Shown piece after piece: positions 19,485 to 28,804 of a DNA stretch of 64,000 nucleotides. Position numbers and translations under genes: made by a program. Under the pieces are notes generated by a model. The model ran no database searches, was not told where the DNA came from, and was given only the letters and a program-made list of their open reading frames with translations. The first letter of the stretch is position 1; each line of letters starts with the position of its first letter. Source of the stretch: Aliiroseovarius sp. F20344 (lineage in GTDB: Bacteria; Pseudomonadota; Alphaproteobacteria; Rhodobacterales; Rhodobacteraceae); assembly GCF_023016155.1 (NCBI RefSeq), contig NZ_JALKBG010000008.1:498501-562500 (forward strand). The letters are read 5' to 3'.

Positions 19485-20117
19485 ATGGCGACAGAAGGCA
19501 TTCAAAGCCGCAATCGGCAAGAGGTGACGGCGCGGATTCTAACCGCTGCTGAACGCGTGTTTGCCGAGTTCGGATATGCCGGAGCCTCGATCAGCAGGAT
19601 CGCGGCGCAGGCGGGCATTCCGAAGTCGAACGTGGTCTATTATTTTGAGACCAAAGAGCTTCTGTATCGACGCGTGGTGGGCGAGATCTTTGATATCTGG
19701 CGTGCGGCGGCCGACAGCATCACCATCGACAATGACCCGATTCAAGCGCTGGGCGACTATATCGACACGAAGCTGGATCTGGCGCGCACGCGGCCCTATG
19801 GCTCGAAGGTCTGGGCGAATGAAATCATTCAGCGCGCGCCGATTGTGCAGGATTATCTGGAAGACGAACTGCGGTCTTGGACCGAAGATCGGATTGTGGT
19901 GATCGAGGCATGGATTGAACACGGAAAGATCCGCCCGATTAGTGCGCGTCATCTGCTCTATGCGATCTGGGCGACGACACAGCACTATGCAGATTTTACC
20001 CACCAGATTACTACGTTGAACGAAGGGGTCGAGCTGACGAACCGCCAGTGGGTCGAGTCCAAAACGGCGGTGAAAGACCTGCTTCTGCGTGGCGTTGAAA
20101 AGCATGGGGACGCGTAA
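19485..20117 (+). CDS. TetR-family regulator, RutR-like (first of a tandem pair)
   Basis: The 210-residue product has an N-terminal TetR HTH (ISRIAAQAGIPKSNVVYYFETK) and a YcdC/RutR-type C-terminal domain that includes LYAIWATTQHYADF. RutR proteins sense uracil or thymine and control pyrimidine use and degradation. This gene faces the dihydropyrimidinase operon and precedes preTA, which supports that role. Its stop overlaps the start of the next TetR gene as TAATG. The second copy suggests a heterodimer or a division of labour between two pyrimidine ligands. Confidence 0.88.
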   Translation: MATEGIQSRNRQEVTARILTAAERVFAEFGYAGASISRIAAQAGIPKSNVVYYFETKELLYRRVVGEIFDIWRAAADSITIDNDPIQALGDYIDTKLDLARTRPYGSKVWANEIIQRAPIVQDYLEDELRSWTEDRIVVIEAWIEHGKIRPISARHLLYAIWATTQHYADFTHQITTLNEGVELTNRQWVESKTAVKDLLLRGVEKHGDA

Positions 20118-20743
20118 TGGCGCGGGCGGGGACAACAGCGCGCAAGACGCGCAATCAGTTGGAAAAGCGGCAGGCGATATTTGAGGCTGCGCTGGACGTG
20201 TTCTCGGAAAAAGGGTTGCGTGGCGCGACGTTAGAACAAGTTGCTAAAGCTGCCGGGCTGTCCAAGCAGAACGTGGTTTACTACTTCAACGGCAAAGACG
20301 CGATCTATGCAGAGCTTTTGGAAAGCCTGCTTGAGGTGTGGGTGCAGCCACTGCGTGATATGTCAGCGGACGGCGATCCGCTGGACGAGATCCTGACCTA
20401 TGTGTCGCGCAAGGTGCAAATGTCGCGCGATATGCCGCGTGAGAGCCGCCTGTTCGCGACCGAAATCCTGCATGGAGCTCCGCGATTGGGGGACGTGCTG
20501 CCCTCAGAGCTGAAGGCACTGGTTGATGAAAAATCCGCCATAATTCAGGGTTGGATGGATGCAGGAAAACTGGCGCCGCTCGACCCGCATCACCTGATCT
20601 TTTCGATCTGGGCGATGACGCAGCACTATGCAGATTTCGATGTGCAGGTACGCTCGGTTCTGGGGCCAGATCGCTCGGCCACCCGGTTCGAGGATGCAGA
20701 AGCTTTCATCAAGGATATGTTGATTAGGACGCTTCGGCCTTAA
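20117..20743 (+). CDS. TetR-family regulator, RutR-like (second of a tandem pair)
   Basis: This 208-residue paralogue of the upstream gene shares the HTH pattern (LEQVAKAAGLSKQNVVYYFNGK) and the C-terminal IFSIWAMTQHYADF element. It is coupled to the first gene by a TAATG overlap, so the two proteins are probably made in similar amounts. Its 3' end overlaps the 3' end of the convergent EamA permease gene by 20 nt. Targets are inferred from position: the surrounding pyrimidine operons. Confidence 0.88.
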   Translation: MARAGTTARKTRNQLEKRQAIFEAALDVFSEKGLRGATLEQVAKAAGLSKQNVVYYFNGKDAIYAELLESLLEVWVQPLRDMSADGDPLDEILTYVSRKVQMSRDMPRESRLFATEILHGAPRLGDVLPSELKALVDEKSAIIQGWMDAGKLAPLDPHHLIFSIWAMTQHYADFDVQVRSVLGPDRSATRFEDAEAFIKDMLIRTLRP

Positions 20744-21671
20744 GCAGCATAAGCAACGCCAGTAGTGTTGCGCCGACCCCCAAAAGCAGCATCAGCGGCT
20801 GGGTCTTGCCATGCAGCAGCAGATCCCACAGCACCACCCAGCTGGGCACCAGATAGGTGTAGGCCATGACTTTGCCCGCGGGCAGGCGTTGGGCGGCGTA
20901 TTGCAGCAGGAAGAATGACCCGGCGGTGGCGGCAACGGCCAGATAGATGATCACCAGCCAAACCGCAGGGCGCAGGGCGGCATAGTCCGTCGCAATCAGG
21001 TCGGGCGCGCCGTAGATTGCCGTGACGACCAGCGCCCCCAGAATGGTCCCGATCGAGGTCTGCACAGGTTTCACATCATGGGCCAGCTTGCGGGCGAGCG
21101 CTGGGACCATGGCGTGTGCGAAGGCTCCAAGCGTGAAAAGGGCTTCACCAAAGCCGATTTCGAACCGCAAAAGTGCGTTCAAGTCGGCACGGAAGATCAC
21201 CCAGATGGCACCTATAGCTCCGATGGTCAGGGCAATCAGGGTCCAGCGACTGGCATATTGGCGGGCGATGACATAGCCGAACCCAGCCGCCATCAGCGGG
21301 GTCAGGGTGAATACGGCGGCAGTTGATACGGCAGAAGTTACACGCAGGGCCTCGAACATCGTGATGAAATAGACGGCCATCAACCCGCCCATCAGCCCGA
21401 AGCGCCAGAAGCGGTGGAACACCGGGGTAATTGGCACGCGCATCGCCTTTGCGACGGCCATCAGCAGCAACGCGGCCAAGGCAAAGCGTACGGTGCTCAG
21501 TGCCGCAGGGGCCATGTCGCGCGCTACGATATGTCCAAAGGTGAAGGACAGCGATACCAGCATCGAAAAGCTGAGCATCGCCAAATGGCCCTGCCACGCG
21601 GGCGGCAGGGCCGAAGGGTTTTTACTCCGCAGCGGCTGAGCTGGGGTTGTTGGGGTGGGTTGTCCAGTTCG
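20724..21671 (-). CDS. EamA/DMT-family permease
   Basis: This inner-membrane protein has about ten hydrophobic segments in two EamA repeats, like drug/metabolite exporters of the DMT superfamily. The start is uncertain. ATG 21671 gives 315 residues and overlaps the end of preA by about 50 nt. ATG 21578 gives 284 residues and still includes the first membrane helix. It lies directly downstream of preA on the same strand, so a role in moving pyrimidine breakdown products such as beta-alanine is conceivable, but the substrate is unknown. Confidence 0.75.
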   Translation of the reverse strand, partial: RTGQPTPTTPAQPLRSKNPSALPPAWQGHLAMLSFSMLVSLSFTFGHIVARDMAPAALSTVRFALAALLLMAVAKAMRVPITPVFHRFWRFGLMGGLMAVYFITMFEALRVTSAVSTAAVFTLTPLMAAGFGYVIARQYASRWTLIALTIGAIGAIWVIFRADLNALLRFEIGFGEALFTLGAFAHAMVPALARKLAHDVKPVQTSIGTILGALVVTAIYGAPDLIATDYAALRPAVWLVIIYLAVAATAGSFFLLQYAAQRLPAGKVMAYTYLVPSWVVLWDLLLHGKTQPLMLLLGVGATLLALLMLLKAEAS

Positions 21672-22926
21672 CATACTCATCCGCAACAGGCTTTCCGGTC
21701 CGTTCATCCATTGCGCCGGGCGCGATGGTTTCCATCGTGATACAGCCTTCAACGGGGCAGACATTGACGCACAGGTTGCAAGCAACGCATTCGTCGTCTT
21801 TCACGTCAAAAACCCGATCTTCTGACATGCTGATTGCCTGATGCGAGGTGTCTTCGCAAGCGGCATAACACCGACCACATTTGATGCAATCCTCTTGGCT
21901 GATCCGCGCTTTGGTGACGTGGTTCAGGTTTAGATACTGCCAGTCAGTGACATTCGGAACAGCGCGCCCGATGACTTCGTCAATCGAGCTGTAGCCCTGT
22001 TCGTCCATCCATTGGCTGAGGCCCGAGATCATCTCTTGCACCACTTTGAAGCCATAGGTCATCGCGGCGGTGCAGACCTGCACGTTGCCCGCACCAAGCG
22101 CCATGAACTCCGCCGCGTCACGCCATGTGGTCACGCCGCCAATGCCTGAAATGGGCAGGCCATGCGTGCCGGGGTTGCGGGCGATCTCGGCCACCATGTT
22201 CAGGGCGATGGGTTTCACCGCCGGGCCGCAATAACCGCCATGCGTGCCTTTGCCGTCGATCATTGGCTCGGGCGACATAGCGTCTAGGTTCACGGAGGTG
22301 ATCGAGTTGATCGTGTTGATCAGGCTGACTGCATCCGCCCCGCCATCCTTCGCCGCTTGAGCGGGCATCAGAATGTTGGTGATGTTCGGTGTCAGCTTCA
22401 CGATCACCGGCAGGTCGGTCGCGGCTTTACACCAGCGGGTCACCATCTCGATATACTCGGGCACCTGACCCACAGCGGATCCCATGCCGCGTTCGGCCAT
22501 ACCATGCGGGCACCCGAAATTGAGTTCGAACCCGTCACAGCCGGTCTCTGCGATGCGTGGGATGATCTCTTTCCACGCGGCTTCCTCGCACGGCACCATG
22601 ACCGAGGCGATCAGCGCGTGATCAGGATAGTCCTTTTTCACGCGGGTCATTTCCTCAAGGTTCACCTCAAGCGGGCGATCGGTGATCAGTTCGATATTGT
22701 TAAGACCCAAAAGGCGCCGATCGGCCCCGTGTATGGCACCGTAGCGCGGGCCGTTCACATTGACGACGGGCGGGCCTTCCGACCCAAGGGTCTTCCAAAC
22801 CACGCCGCCCCAGCCAGCCTCAAACGCGCGACGGACGTTATATTCTTTGTCTGTCGGCGGGGCCGAAGCCAGCCAGAACGGGTTGGGAGAAGAAATTCCA
22901 AGAAAGTTTGATGTCAGATCGGCCAT
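21622..22926 (-). CDS. preA: NAD-dependent dihydropyrimidine dehydrogenase, subunit PreA
   Basis: The 434-residue product has an FMN-binding dihydroorotate dehydrogenase-like barrel (about 1-330) with LELNFGCPHGM-type and KLTPN motifs. A C-terminal two-[4Fe-4S] ferredoxin domain follows, with CIKCGRCYAAC and CVACNLCVNVC. With PreT it reduces uracil and thymine to the dihydro forms, the first step of reductive pyrimidine catabolism. Start and stop overlap with preT as TAATG. At the position of the mammalian catalytic cysteine (GLACGQ, recalled) this protein reads GSAVGQ. Confidence 0.95.
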   Translation of the reverse strand: MADLTSNFLGISSPNPFWLASAPPTDKEYNVRRAFEAGWGGVVWKTLGSEGPPVVNVNGPRYGAIHGADRRLLGLNNIELITDRPLEVNLEEMTRVKKDYPDHALIASVMVPCEEAAWKEIIPRIAETGCDGFELNFGCPHGMAERGMGSAVGQVPEYIEMVTRWCKAATDLPVIVKLTPNITNILMPAQAAKDGGADAVSLINTINSITSVNLDAMSPEPMIDGKGTHGGYCGPAVKPIALNMVAEIARNPGTHGLPISGIGGVTTWRDAAEFMALGAGNVQVCTAAMTYGFKVVQEMISGLSQWMDEQGYSSIDEVIGRAVPNVTDWQYLNLNHVTKARISQEDCIKCGRCYAACEDTSHQAISMSEDRVFDVKDDECVACNLCVNVCPVEGCITMETIAPGAMDERTGKPVADEYANWTTHPNNPSSAAAE

Positions 22927-24266
22927 TAGCTTGCTCCCATCAATGTAGCGTGAATATCCATGGCCGCATCGCGACCCTCGGCAACAGCGGTGACGGTCAG
23001 GTCATCCCCACCCGTGGCGCAATCGCCCCCAGCCCAGACGCCTTTGGCGCTGGTGCGTTGGGTGTCGTCGACGGCAATTTTGCCCCCGTCCAACGCAAGC
23101 GCATCAGGTGTGTCGCCCAGTTTCTGACCGATGGCTTTAAACAGCTGATCAGCCGGCAGGGTGAAGGTCTCGTCCAATGTGACCAGCTTGCCGTTTTGGG
23201 TTTCGGTGTAGGCAAAGGTGACGCCGGTCAGCGATCCGTTGCCCTCGATCCCAACGGGGGTGGCATTGCAGATAAGCGTGACACCTTTTTGCTGCGCCAG
23301 ATCCTGTTCGAATTCCGAGGCTGCCATCGCCTCTTGCCCACGACGGTAAACGATTGTGACGTCTTCCGCGCCCAACAGCTTGGCTTGAACGCCCGCATCA
23401 ATCGCGGTCATGCCGCCACCGATGACAACCACGCGGCGCCCAACGGGCAGGGTGGTCAGGTCGCTGGCCTGTCGCAGGTCTGCAATGAACTCAACCGCGT
23501 CCGAGACGTTGTCTTTGTCCTCGCCTTCCATCCCCAAGGCATTCACAGCAGAAAGCCCCATGCCAAGGAAAACCGCGTCGAAGTCGCTTTGCAGCGCGTC
23601 CAGCGTGACCCCATTGCCAAGGCCTTGGCTATATCGGATGTCGATCCCACCAATGGACAGAAGCCAATCCAACTCGCGCTGGGCGAAGTCGTCGGTGGAT
23701 TTATAGGCGGCGATGCCGAATTCGTTCAGGCCGCCCCCTTTGGCGCGCGCTTCAAACACTACGACGTCATGGCCGAGCATGGCCAGACGATGCGCGCAGG
23801 ACAGACCTGCGGGACCAGCACCAACGACAGCAACTGATTTTCCGGTTTTGTCGGCGCGGGTGAATGGGTGCGTGTTTGCCGCCATAACGGTGTCGGTTGC
23901 ATAGCGCTGAAGACGGCCGATCTCGACTGGCTTGCCTTCTGCGGTTTCGCGTACGCAAACCTCTTCGCAGAGTGTCTCGGTCGGGCAGACGCGGGCGCAC
24001 ATGCCGCCGAGGATATTTTGCTCCAGAATGGTCTTCGCAGCCGCCTCGGGCGTACCCGTGGCGATCTGTCGGATGAACAATGGAATATCGATCGAGGTCG
24101 GGCAGGCGGTCATGCACGGCGCATCGTGGCAGAAATAGCATCGATCCGCGGCAACCAGTGCTTCGTGTTCGTCATATTCCGGGTGAAGGTCCGTAAAGTT
24201 GTCGGCAACTTGCGTCGGGTCTAGCCGCCCGGCTGCAACGCCGTTTTCCCTGTTGATATGTGCCAT
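22926..24266 (-). CDS. preT: NAD-dependent dihydropyrimidine dehydrogenase, subunit PreT
   Basis: The 446-residue GltD-like electron-input subunit has an N-terminal domain with Fe-S cysteines (CYFCHDAPCMTACPTSID and CARVCPTETLCEEVC). An FAD-binding GAGPAGLSCAHRL and a second nucleotide-binding VVVIGGGMTAIDAG follow. It takes electrons from NAD(P)H and passes them to PreA. AGGAAG precedes the ATG at 24266. A 20-bp perfect palindrome resembling a RutR site lies 53 bp upstream, consistent with control by the tandem TetR proteins. Confidence 0.95.
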   Translation of the reverse strand: MAHINRENGVAAGRLDPTQVADNFTDLHPEYDEHEALVAADRCYFCHDAPCMTACPTSIDIPLFIRQIATGTPEAAAKTILEQNILGGMCARVCPTETLCEEVCVRETAEGKPVEIGRLQRYATDTVMAANTHPFTRADKTGKSVAVVGAGPAGLSCAHRLAMLGHDVVVFEARAKGGGLNEFGIAAYKSTDDFAQRELDWLLSIGGIDIRYSQGLGNGVTLDALQSDFDAVFLGMGLSAVNALGMEGEDKDNVSDAVEFIADLRQASDLTTLPVGRRVVVIGGGMTAIDAGVQAKLLGAEDVTIVYRRGQEAMAASEFEQDLAQQKGVTLICNATPVGIEGNGSLTGVTFAYTETQNGKLVTLDETFTLPADQLFKAIGQKLGDTPDALALDGGKIAVDDTQRTSAKGVWAGGDCATGGDDLTVTAVAEGRDAAMDIHATLMGAS

Positions 24267-24318
24267 AGCTACTTCCTGTTGTTGGCTTTGGTCACTTCAG
24301 TAAGGCATAGATTTAAAA

Positions 24319-24338
24319 ATTTTACCAGATGGTAAAAT
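24319..24338. promoter_or_regulatory. 20-bp perfect palindrome upstream of preT, RutR-like operator
   Basis: ATTTTACCAGATGGTAAAAT is self-complementary with 9-bp arms and a GA centre. Its core, TTnACCA-N2-TGGTnAA, matches the published RutR consensus TTGACCA-N2-TGGTCAA except for one symmetric base per arm. The position 53 bp before preT suits repression at the promoter. Which of the two RutR-like proteins binds it is unknown. Confidence 0.75.
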
Positions 24339-24400
24339 AGTTGAGTTGAAAGTGGATGGCTGCGTTTGCCGAGTGTGAGTTTGGGGTTCACACAACAGAA

Positions 24401-24427
24401 AAAGCCGCAGCGTTTTCGCTACGGCTT
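24401..24427 (-). terminator. Terminator downstream of ychF
   Basis: Read on the minus strand, AAGCCG and CGGCTTT close a stem with an inner CGCT/AGCG-type pairing, an A/C mismatch and an AAAA loop, followed by TTTCTG. It begins about 25 nt after the ychF stop. Confidence 0.75.
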
Positions 24428-24451
24428 CTGAAATTCCGTGTTTAAAAGGGG

Positions 24452-25549
24452 TTAGGCGTTGAACAGGAAGTGCAGAACGTCGCCATCTTTCACGGTGTAA
24501 CCCTTACCTTCGGCGCGCATTTTTCCCGCTTCTTTCGCGGGTCCTTCGCCGCCCAGTTCGACATAATCGTCATAGGCAATGGTCTCGGCCCGGATGAATC
24601 CGCGTTCGAAATCACCGTGAATCACCCCGGCAGCTTGTGGGGCCATGGTGCCTTCTTTGATCGTCCAGGCGCGGGCCTCTTTCGGGCCGACAGTGAAGTA
24701 GGTTTCCAGATGCAAAAGCTCATAGCCGGCGCGGATCAGGCGATCGAGGCCAGCCTCTTTCAGGCCAAGCTCTTCCAGGAACATCTCCATATCGTCTGCA
24801 TCAAGCTGGCTGATCTCTTCCTCGATCTTGGCCGAGATCACGACCGAGGCCGCACCCTGTTCAGCAGCCATCTTCTCGACCGCTTCAGAGTAGGCGTTGC
24901 CAGTGGCCGCGTCGCCTTCGTCCACGTTGCAAACATATAGGATCTTTTTCGAGGTCAGAAGCTGAAGCATGTTCCACTGCTTGCGGTCCTCGTCGTCGAC
25001 GTCGACAGTACGGGCCGGGCGACCTTCTTCCAATGCGGCTTTGGCGGCTTGCATTAGGCGTTCCTGCTGAACGGCCTCTTTGTCGCCACCGCGCACCTTG
25101 CGCACGATGTTCTGCAGGCGCTTTTCGATGCTTTCAAGATCGGCGAGCATCAGCTCGGTTTCGATCACTTCGGCGTCTTCGACCGGGTTTACACGACCTT
25201 CGACATGGGTCACGTCTCCATCATCAAAGCAGCGCAGCACGTGAGCGATGGCATCCACTTCGCGGATATTGGCCAGGAACTGGTTGCCTAGCCCTTCGCC
25301 TTTGGATGCACCTTTCACCAGACCGGCAATGTCCACAAAGGTCATGCGTGCGGGGATGATTTCTTTCGACGACGCGATCTCGGCCAGTTTATAAAGGCGC
25401 GGATCGGGCACGTTTACTTCGCCCACATTGGGTTCGATGGTACAGAAGGGGAAGTTGGCGGCTTGCGCAGCAGCCGTTTTGGTCAGCGCATTGAAAAGCG
25501 TCGATTTGCCCACATTTGGCAGACCCACGATACCCATCTTGAAACCCAT
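24452..25549 (-). CDS. ychF: Ribosome-associated Obg-family ATPase YchF
   Basis: The 365-residue P-loop protein has G1 GLPNVGKST at its start, a switch region with [20 protein letters not shown], the altered G4 motif typical of this ATP-preferring member, a coiled-coil insertion, and a C-terminal TGS domain. YchF binds ribosomes and modulates translation and stress responses. The ATG at 25549 has GGAGG 6 nt upstream; the GTG just before it is less well placed. A terminator follows the gene. Confidence 0.96.
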   Translation of the reverse strand: MGFKMGIVGLPNVGKSTLFNALTKTAAAQAANFPFCTIEPNVGEVNVPDPRLYKLAEIASSKEIIPARMTFVDIAGLVKGASKGEGLGNQFLANIREVDAIAHVLRCFDDGDVTHVEGRVNPVEDAEVIETELMLADLESIEKRLQNIVRKVRGGDKEAVQQERLMQAAKAALEEGRPARTVDVDDEDRKQWNMLQLLTSKKILYVCNVDEGDAATGNAYSEAVEKMAAEQGAASVVISAKIEEEISQLDADDMEMFLEELGLKEAGLDRLIRAGYELLHLETYFTVGPKEARAWTIKEGTMAPQAAGVIHGDFERGFIRAETIAYDDYVELGGEGPAKEAGKMRAEGKGYTVKDGDVLHFLFNA

Positions 25550-25649
25550 CACGGCCTCCGTCGTTGAAACACTCGCGCGTTCTAGGGCTTTGACAGGCTG
25601 GGCGCAAGCGTGGTGGAGTGGGAAGGTATGAAATGGAGGAGGATGACTG

Positions 25650-26066
25650 ATGCAACCTATTCCCTATATGTTTTTCAAAGACCAAGCACGAGCGGCAATG
25701 ACCCGCTATGGCGAGATTTTCGGCAACGCGCCCGAGATCATGTCGTTCAAGGACATGCCCGAAGAAGATCGTGCCCAAATGCCGGGTGTCGCCGACGATG
25801 CGGTGATGCATGCCGGATTGGCCATCGGAGACGGCTGGCTGTTTGCAAGCGATGACCCGAGCGGTGAAACACCCGAAATGGCGGGGTGCAATGTATGTGT
25901 CTCACTCGCGGGCGACGACGAAACGCGCCGCGTCTTTGACGCTTTGGCTGAGGGCGGTGAAGTCCGCATGCCTTTGTCGCCCATGTTCTGGACTTCTTTG
26001 TTCGGAACGTTGACCGACAAGTTTGGCGTACGTTGGATGATTATGGCGGACAGCGATTATCAGTGA
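25650..26066 (+). CDS. VOC-superfamily (PhnB/glyoxalase-like) protein
   Basis: The 138-residue protein is similar in build to PhnB-like VOC proteins. It opens PIPYMFFKDQARAAMTRYGEIFG and ends with the paired strand segment FGTLTDKFGVRWMIM, which forms the second beta-alpha-beta-beta-beta module. Such proteins bind a metal or small molecule, and many have no assigned reaction. The gene diverges from ychF and precedes trpA by 59 bp on the same strand. No specific function can be given. Confidence 0.8.
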   Translation: MQPIPYMFFKDQARAAMTRYGEIFGNAPEIMSFKDMPEEDRAQMPGVADDAVMHAGLAIGDGWLFASDDPSGETPEMAGCNVCVSLAGDDETRRVFDALAEGGEVRMPLSPMFWTSLFGTLTDKFGVRWMIMADSDYQ

Positions 26067-26125
26067 GCCATTGATTTTCCCGTCGCGCTTGGGCAAACCG
26101 GGCTGGACCAAGAAGGGGATCACGC

Positions 26126-26917
26126 ATGACTCGCATTGACGCCAAGTTTGCCGCGCTTAAGGAAAAGGGCCAGAAAGCCTTTGTTGCCTACATCATGGGC
26201 GGTGATCCTGATGTGGAAACTTCGCTTGAAGTGATGAAAGGTCTGCCCGCAGCCGGTGTGGACGTGATTGAGTTGGGTGTGCCCTTCACCGACCCGATGG
26301 CGGATGGTCCGACCATTCAGCTGGCCGGTCAGCGCGCGCTTGGTGCAGGTATGACGCTGCAAAAGACGCTGGATATGGCTGCTGAGTTTCGCAAGAAAGA
26401 TGACACGACGCCAATTGTTTTGATGGGCTATTACAATCCGATCTACAATCGCGGCGTAGATAAGTTTCTGGTCGATGCAAACGCCGCCGGCGTTGACGGC
26501 CTGATCGTGGTGGACCTGCCGCCCGAAGAAGATGACGAGCTGTGCATCCCTGCGCAGAAAGCGGGCCTGAATTTCATCCGTCTGGCGACCCCGACTACCG
26601 ATGACAAGCGTTTGCCGAAGGTGCTACAGAACACCTCGGGCTTTGTGTATTACGTGTCTGTCACCGGCGTGACTGGGTCCGCCGAGGCACAGGCCGGCAA
26701 TGTTGGCCCTGAAGTGGCACGCATCAAATCAGCCACGGATATTCCAGTGATTGTCGGCTTCGGCGTGAACACACCCGAAAAGGCCGAAGCGATTGCAAGC
26801 GTGGCCGACGGCACCGTGGTTGGATCGGCCATCGTGTCGAAAATCGGCGCGGGCGAGCCCGTTGCTGACATTCTGGCATTCGTCAAATCACTGGCCGACG
26901 GTGCGCATCGCGGCTGA
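26126..26917 (+). CDS. trpA: Tryptophan synthase alpha subunit
   Basis: The 263-residue TIM-barrel protein has the catalytic Glu and Asp in [16 protein letters not shown], then DLPPEE, the GVTG phosphate loop and GFGVNTPE. It cleaves indole-3-glycerol phosphate to indole and glyceraldehyde-3-phosphate and passes indole to TrpB. trpB is not adjacent, so trpA stands apart from the rest of the trp genes here. AAGGGG lies shortly before the ATG. The gene ends directly against the stop of the convergent FAD oxidoreductase gene. Confidence 0.97.
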   Translation: MTRIDAKFAALKEKGQKAFVAYIMGGDPDVETSLEVMKGLPAAGVDVIELGVPFTDPMADGPTIQLAGQRALGAGMTLQKTLDMAAEFRKKDDTTPIVLMGYYNPIYNRGVDKFLVDANAAGVDGLIVVDLPPEEDDELCIPAQKAGLNFIRLATPTTDDKRLPKVLQNTSGFVYYVSVTGVTGSAEAQAGNVGPEVARIKSATDIPVIVGFGVNTPEKAEAIASVADGTVVGSAIVSKIGAGEPVADILAFVKSLADGAHRG

Positions 26918-28135
26918 TTAGATCACGGCGCGCTCGCCAAACGGGGTGCCGGTGACGATCCGCTCATACCCAAACGGTGACAGGTCCATGCTGCGATAAC
27001 CGCCATGGGTGATCAGTTCGGTCAATCCGCGCCCCATGGCCGGAGCCTGTTGCAGCCCGTGGCCTGAGAATCCATTGATAAAAAAGAAGTTTTCTAGCTC
27101 GGGATGGGGTCCAAGAACAGCGTTCTGATCCAGCGTGTTATAGGCATAATGCCCGGCCCATTCGGTGACGATCTTTAGCGCCTCAAACTGCGGGATCCGC
27201 GTCGCCACATGGGGCCAGACATGGGTTTCCCAGATGCTGTGATCCATGTGGAAATCGTCCGGCGTGACGGCGACATCATCTTCCGAGGCGGCTCCAATCA
27301 TGTAGGTTTCCGGCCCGTCTTGACGGAAATGGATACCGCTTGGATCAACGGTCAGGGGCAGGGGGCGATCCAGTGGATCAGCGGCACTGACCACCCATGT
27401 GAACCGTTTGCGGGGTTCAATCGGAACGTCCAATCCAGCCATCTTTGAGAACACTGCAGCGCGAGGGCCAGCCGCGTTCACCAACTGACCGCAACCGATG
27501 TTTGTGCCATCAGCAAGGGTCACGGATGTCGCGCGCGCGCCTGAGGTCTGGACCCCGACGACCTCGCCCGAGAGGTATTCAACACCAGCCTCAATCGCCT
27601 TGCGCCGGAACCAGTCGAACAGTGCGCCACCGTCCCAATAGCCTTCATCTTTGGCACCATGGCTGCCCAAAATGATGTCATCCAGATTGTAAAACGGATA
27701 CGCATCCGCAAGGTCGTTGCGCGTCATAATACGGGTTGAGGCACCAAGCTTGCATTGCATGGCCTGCGTCGTTTTTAACGTCTCCGCACGCTGTTCGGTG
27801 TCCGCCAGATAGAGATATCCGAAATCTTGAACCCTAAGGTTCTCAACCCGCTCATCTCCGCCCATCTGCGCGCGCAGGTCCTTGATGAACTCCAGCGTGA
27901 ACTGAGAAATCTGAACATTCAGAGGTTCCGAGAATTGCTGGCGGATACAGGAATTTGTATGCGCGGTGGAACACTGTGCAAAGCTTGGGTCACGTTCGAT
28001 CACCAGAATGCGCCCATTAAAATCCGGGTCCCGCGAAAGCCACCAAGCCACCGACGATCCCATGATGGCCCCACCCACAATGACAACATCATAAGTTGAA
28101 TGCTTGGGTGCACCGGCAAACACCTGTCGGGTCAT
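26918..28135 (-). CDS. FAD-dependent oxidoreductase (DAO family)
   Basis: This 405-residue flavoprotein has an N-terminal Rossmann motif, DVVIVGGAIMGSSVAWWLS, an Arg-rich FAD loop, and a C-terminal second FAD contact FINGFSGHGLQQAPAMG. That places it in the D-amino acid/sarcosine/glycine oxidase-dehydrogenase (DAO) family, close in layout to FOXRED1-type proteins. It probably oxidises a secondary amine or amino acid; the substrate cannot be read. The DUF2478 gene lies 26 bp upstream on the same strand and is likely co-transcribed. Confidence 0.85.
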   Translation of the reverse strand: MTRQVFAGAPKHSTYDVVIVGGAIMGSSVAWWLSRDPDFNGRILVIERDPSFAQCSTAHTNSCIRQQFSEPLNVQISQFTLEFIKDLRAQMGGDERVENLRVQDFGYLYLADTEQRAETLKTTQAMQCKLGASTRIMTRNDLADAYPFYNLDDIILGSHGAKDEGYWDGGALFDWFRRKAIEAGVEYLSGEVVGVQTSGARATSVTLADGTNIGCGQLVNAAGPRAAVFSKMAGLDVPIEPRKRFTWVVSAADPLDRPLPLTVDPSGIHFRQDGPETYMIGAASEDDVAVTPDDFHMDHSIWETHVWPHVATRIPQFEALKIVTEWAGHYAYNTLDQNAVLGPHPELENFFFINGFSGHGLQQAPAMGRGLTELITHGGYRSMDLSPFGYERIVTGTPFGERAVI

Positions 28136-28161
28136 AGGTCAATCCATCTTTGTTATTGGTT

Positions 28162-28686
28162 TTAGGAAGTTTTTTGGCCATCTGCCGCGTCAACGGCATT
28201 CATGACCCAGTGCAATATGGCGTCATGCTGCGGCTCCAACGCCACCGCCTCGCCAACGAACTCCATAAACGCATCGCGAGACCCTTCGCTTAGCCCGATG
28301 ATCGCAGGGATATCGTCTGCCAACGCCAGTCCGACCGCCTCACGAAAGCCACGGCCTTCGGCCTCTTGCTTGCCGAACTTGTTGACCAACAGAAGATCAG
28401 CACCCTCCTTAAGACGCGCTTCGGTCGTTGCGACGGCCGTTTCCAGTGCCTCCGGGTTCAGCTTACACCCCCGTGCATTCGCGCCGAGATACTGACTGAT
28501 GCGGATTTTGGGGCCGTCCGGCAGGACCAGCACATCCATATCGCAATGATGCTCTTCGGCCCGTTCGGTATCCAGCTGAACCGTGCCGCAAAGCTTCAAA
28601 CCCTTCTCGGAAAGGGCTTCGGCAACGCCGGCTAAAAGCAAATTGGTTGTGCCCCGTCCGGGCGCGATCACATAGGCAAGTTTCAT
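28162..28686 (-). CDS. DUF2478 family protein
   Basis: The 174-residue protein starts MKLAYVIAPGRGTTNLLLAG and carries LLLVNKFGKQEAEGRGF in the middle, matching the DUF2478 pattern. These are annotated as nucleotide triphosphatase-like proteins and are sometimes linked to molybdenum genes. A canonical Walker A is not visible. The ATG at 28686 follows AAGGAAC; a start at 28716 is less likely. It may form an operon with the FAD oxidoreductase downstream. The function is unknown. Confidence 0.75.
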   Translation of the reverse strand: MKLAYVIAPGRGTTNLLLAGVAEALSEKGLKLCGTVQLDTERAEEHHCDMDVLVLPDGPKIRISQYLGANARGCKLNPEALETAVATTEARLKEGADLLLVNKFGKQEAEGRGFREAVGLALADDIPAIIGLSEGSRDAFMEFVGEAVALEPQHDAILHWVMNAVDAADGQKTS

Positions 28687-28804
28687 CTGATGTTCCTTCT
28701 GTTTCCCAATTTGCAAGCCGCTGCGTGCTTGTCAATTGTCGCCTGCGCTATTGCTCTGGAAACATCCCCGTGTCTTGATGCCTCCAGTCAACGGGAGTGG
28801 GAAA

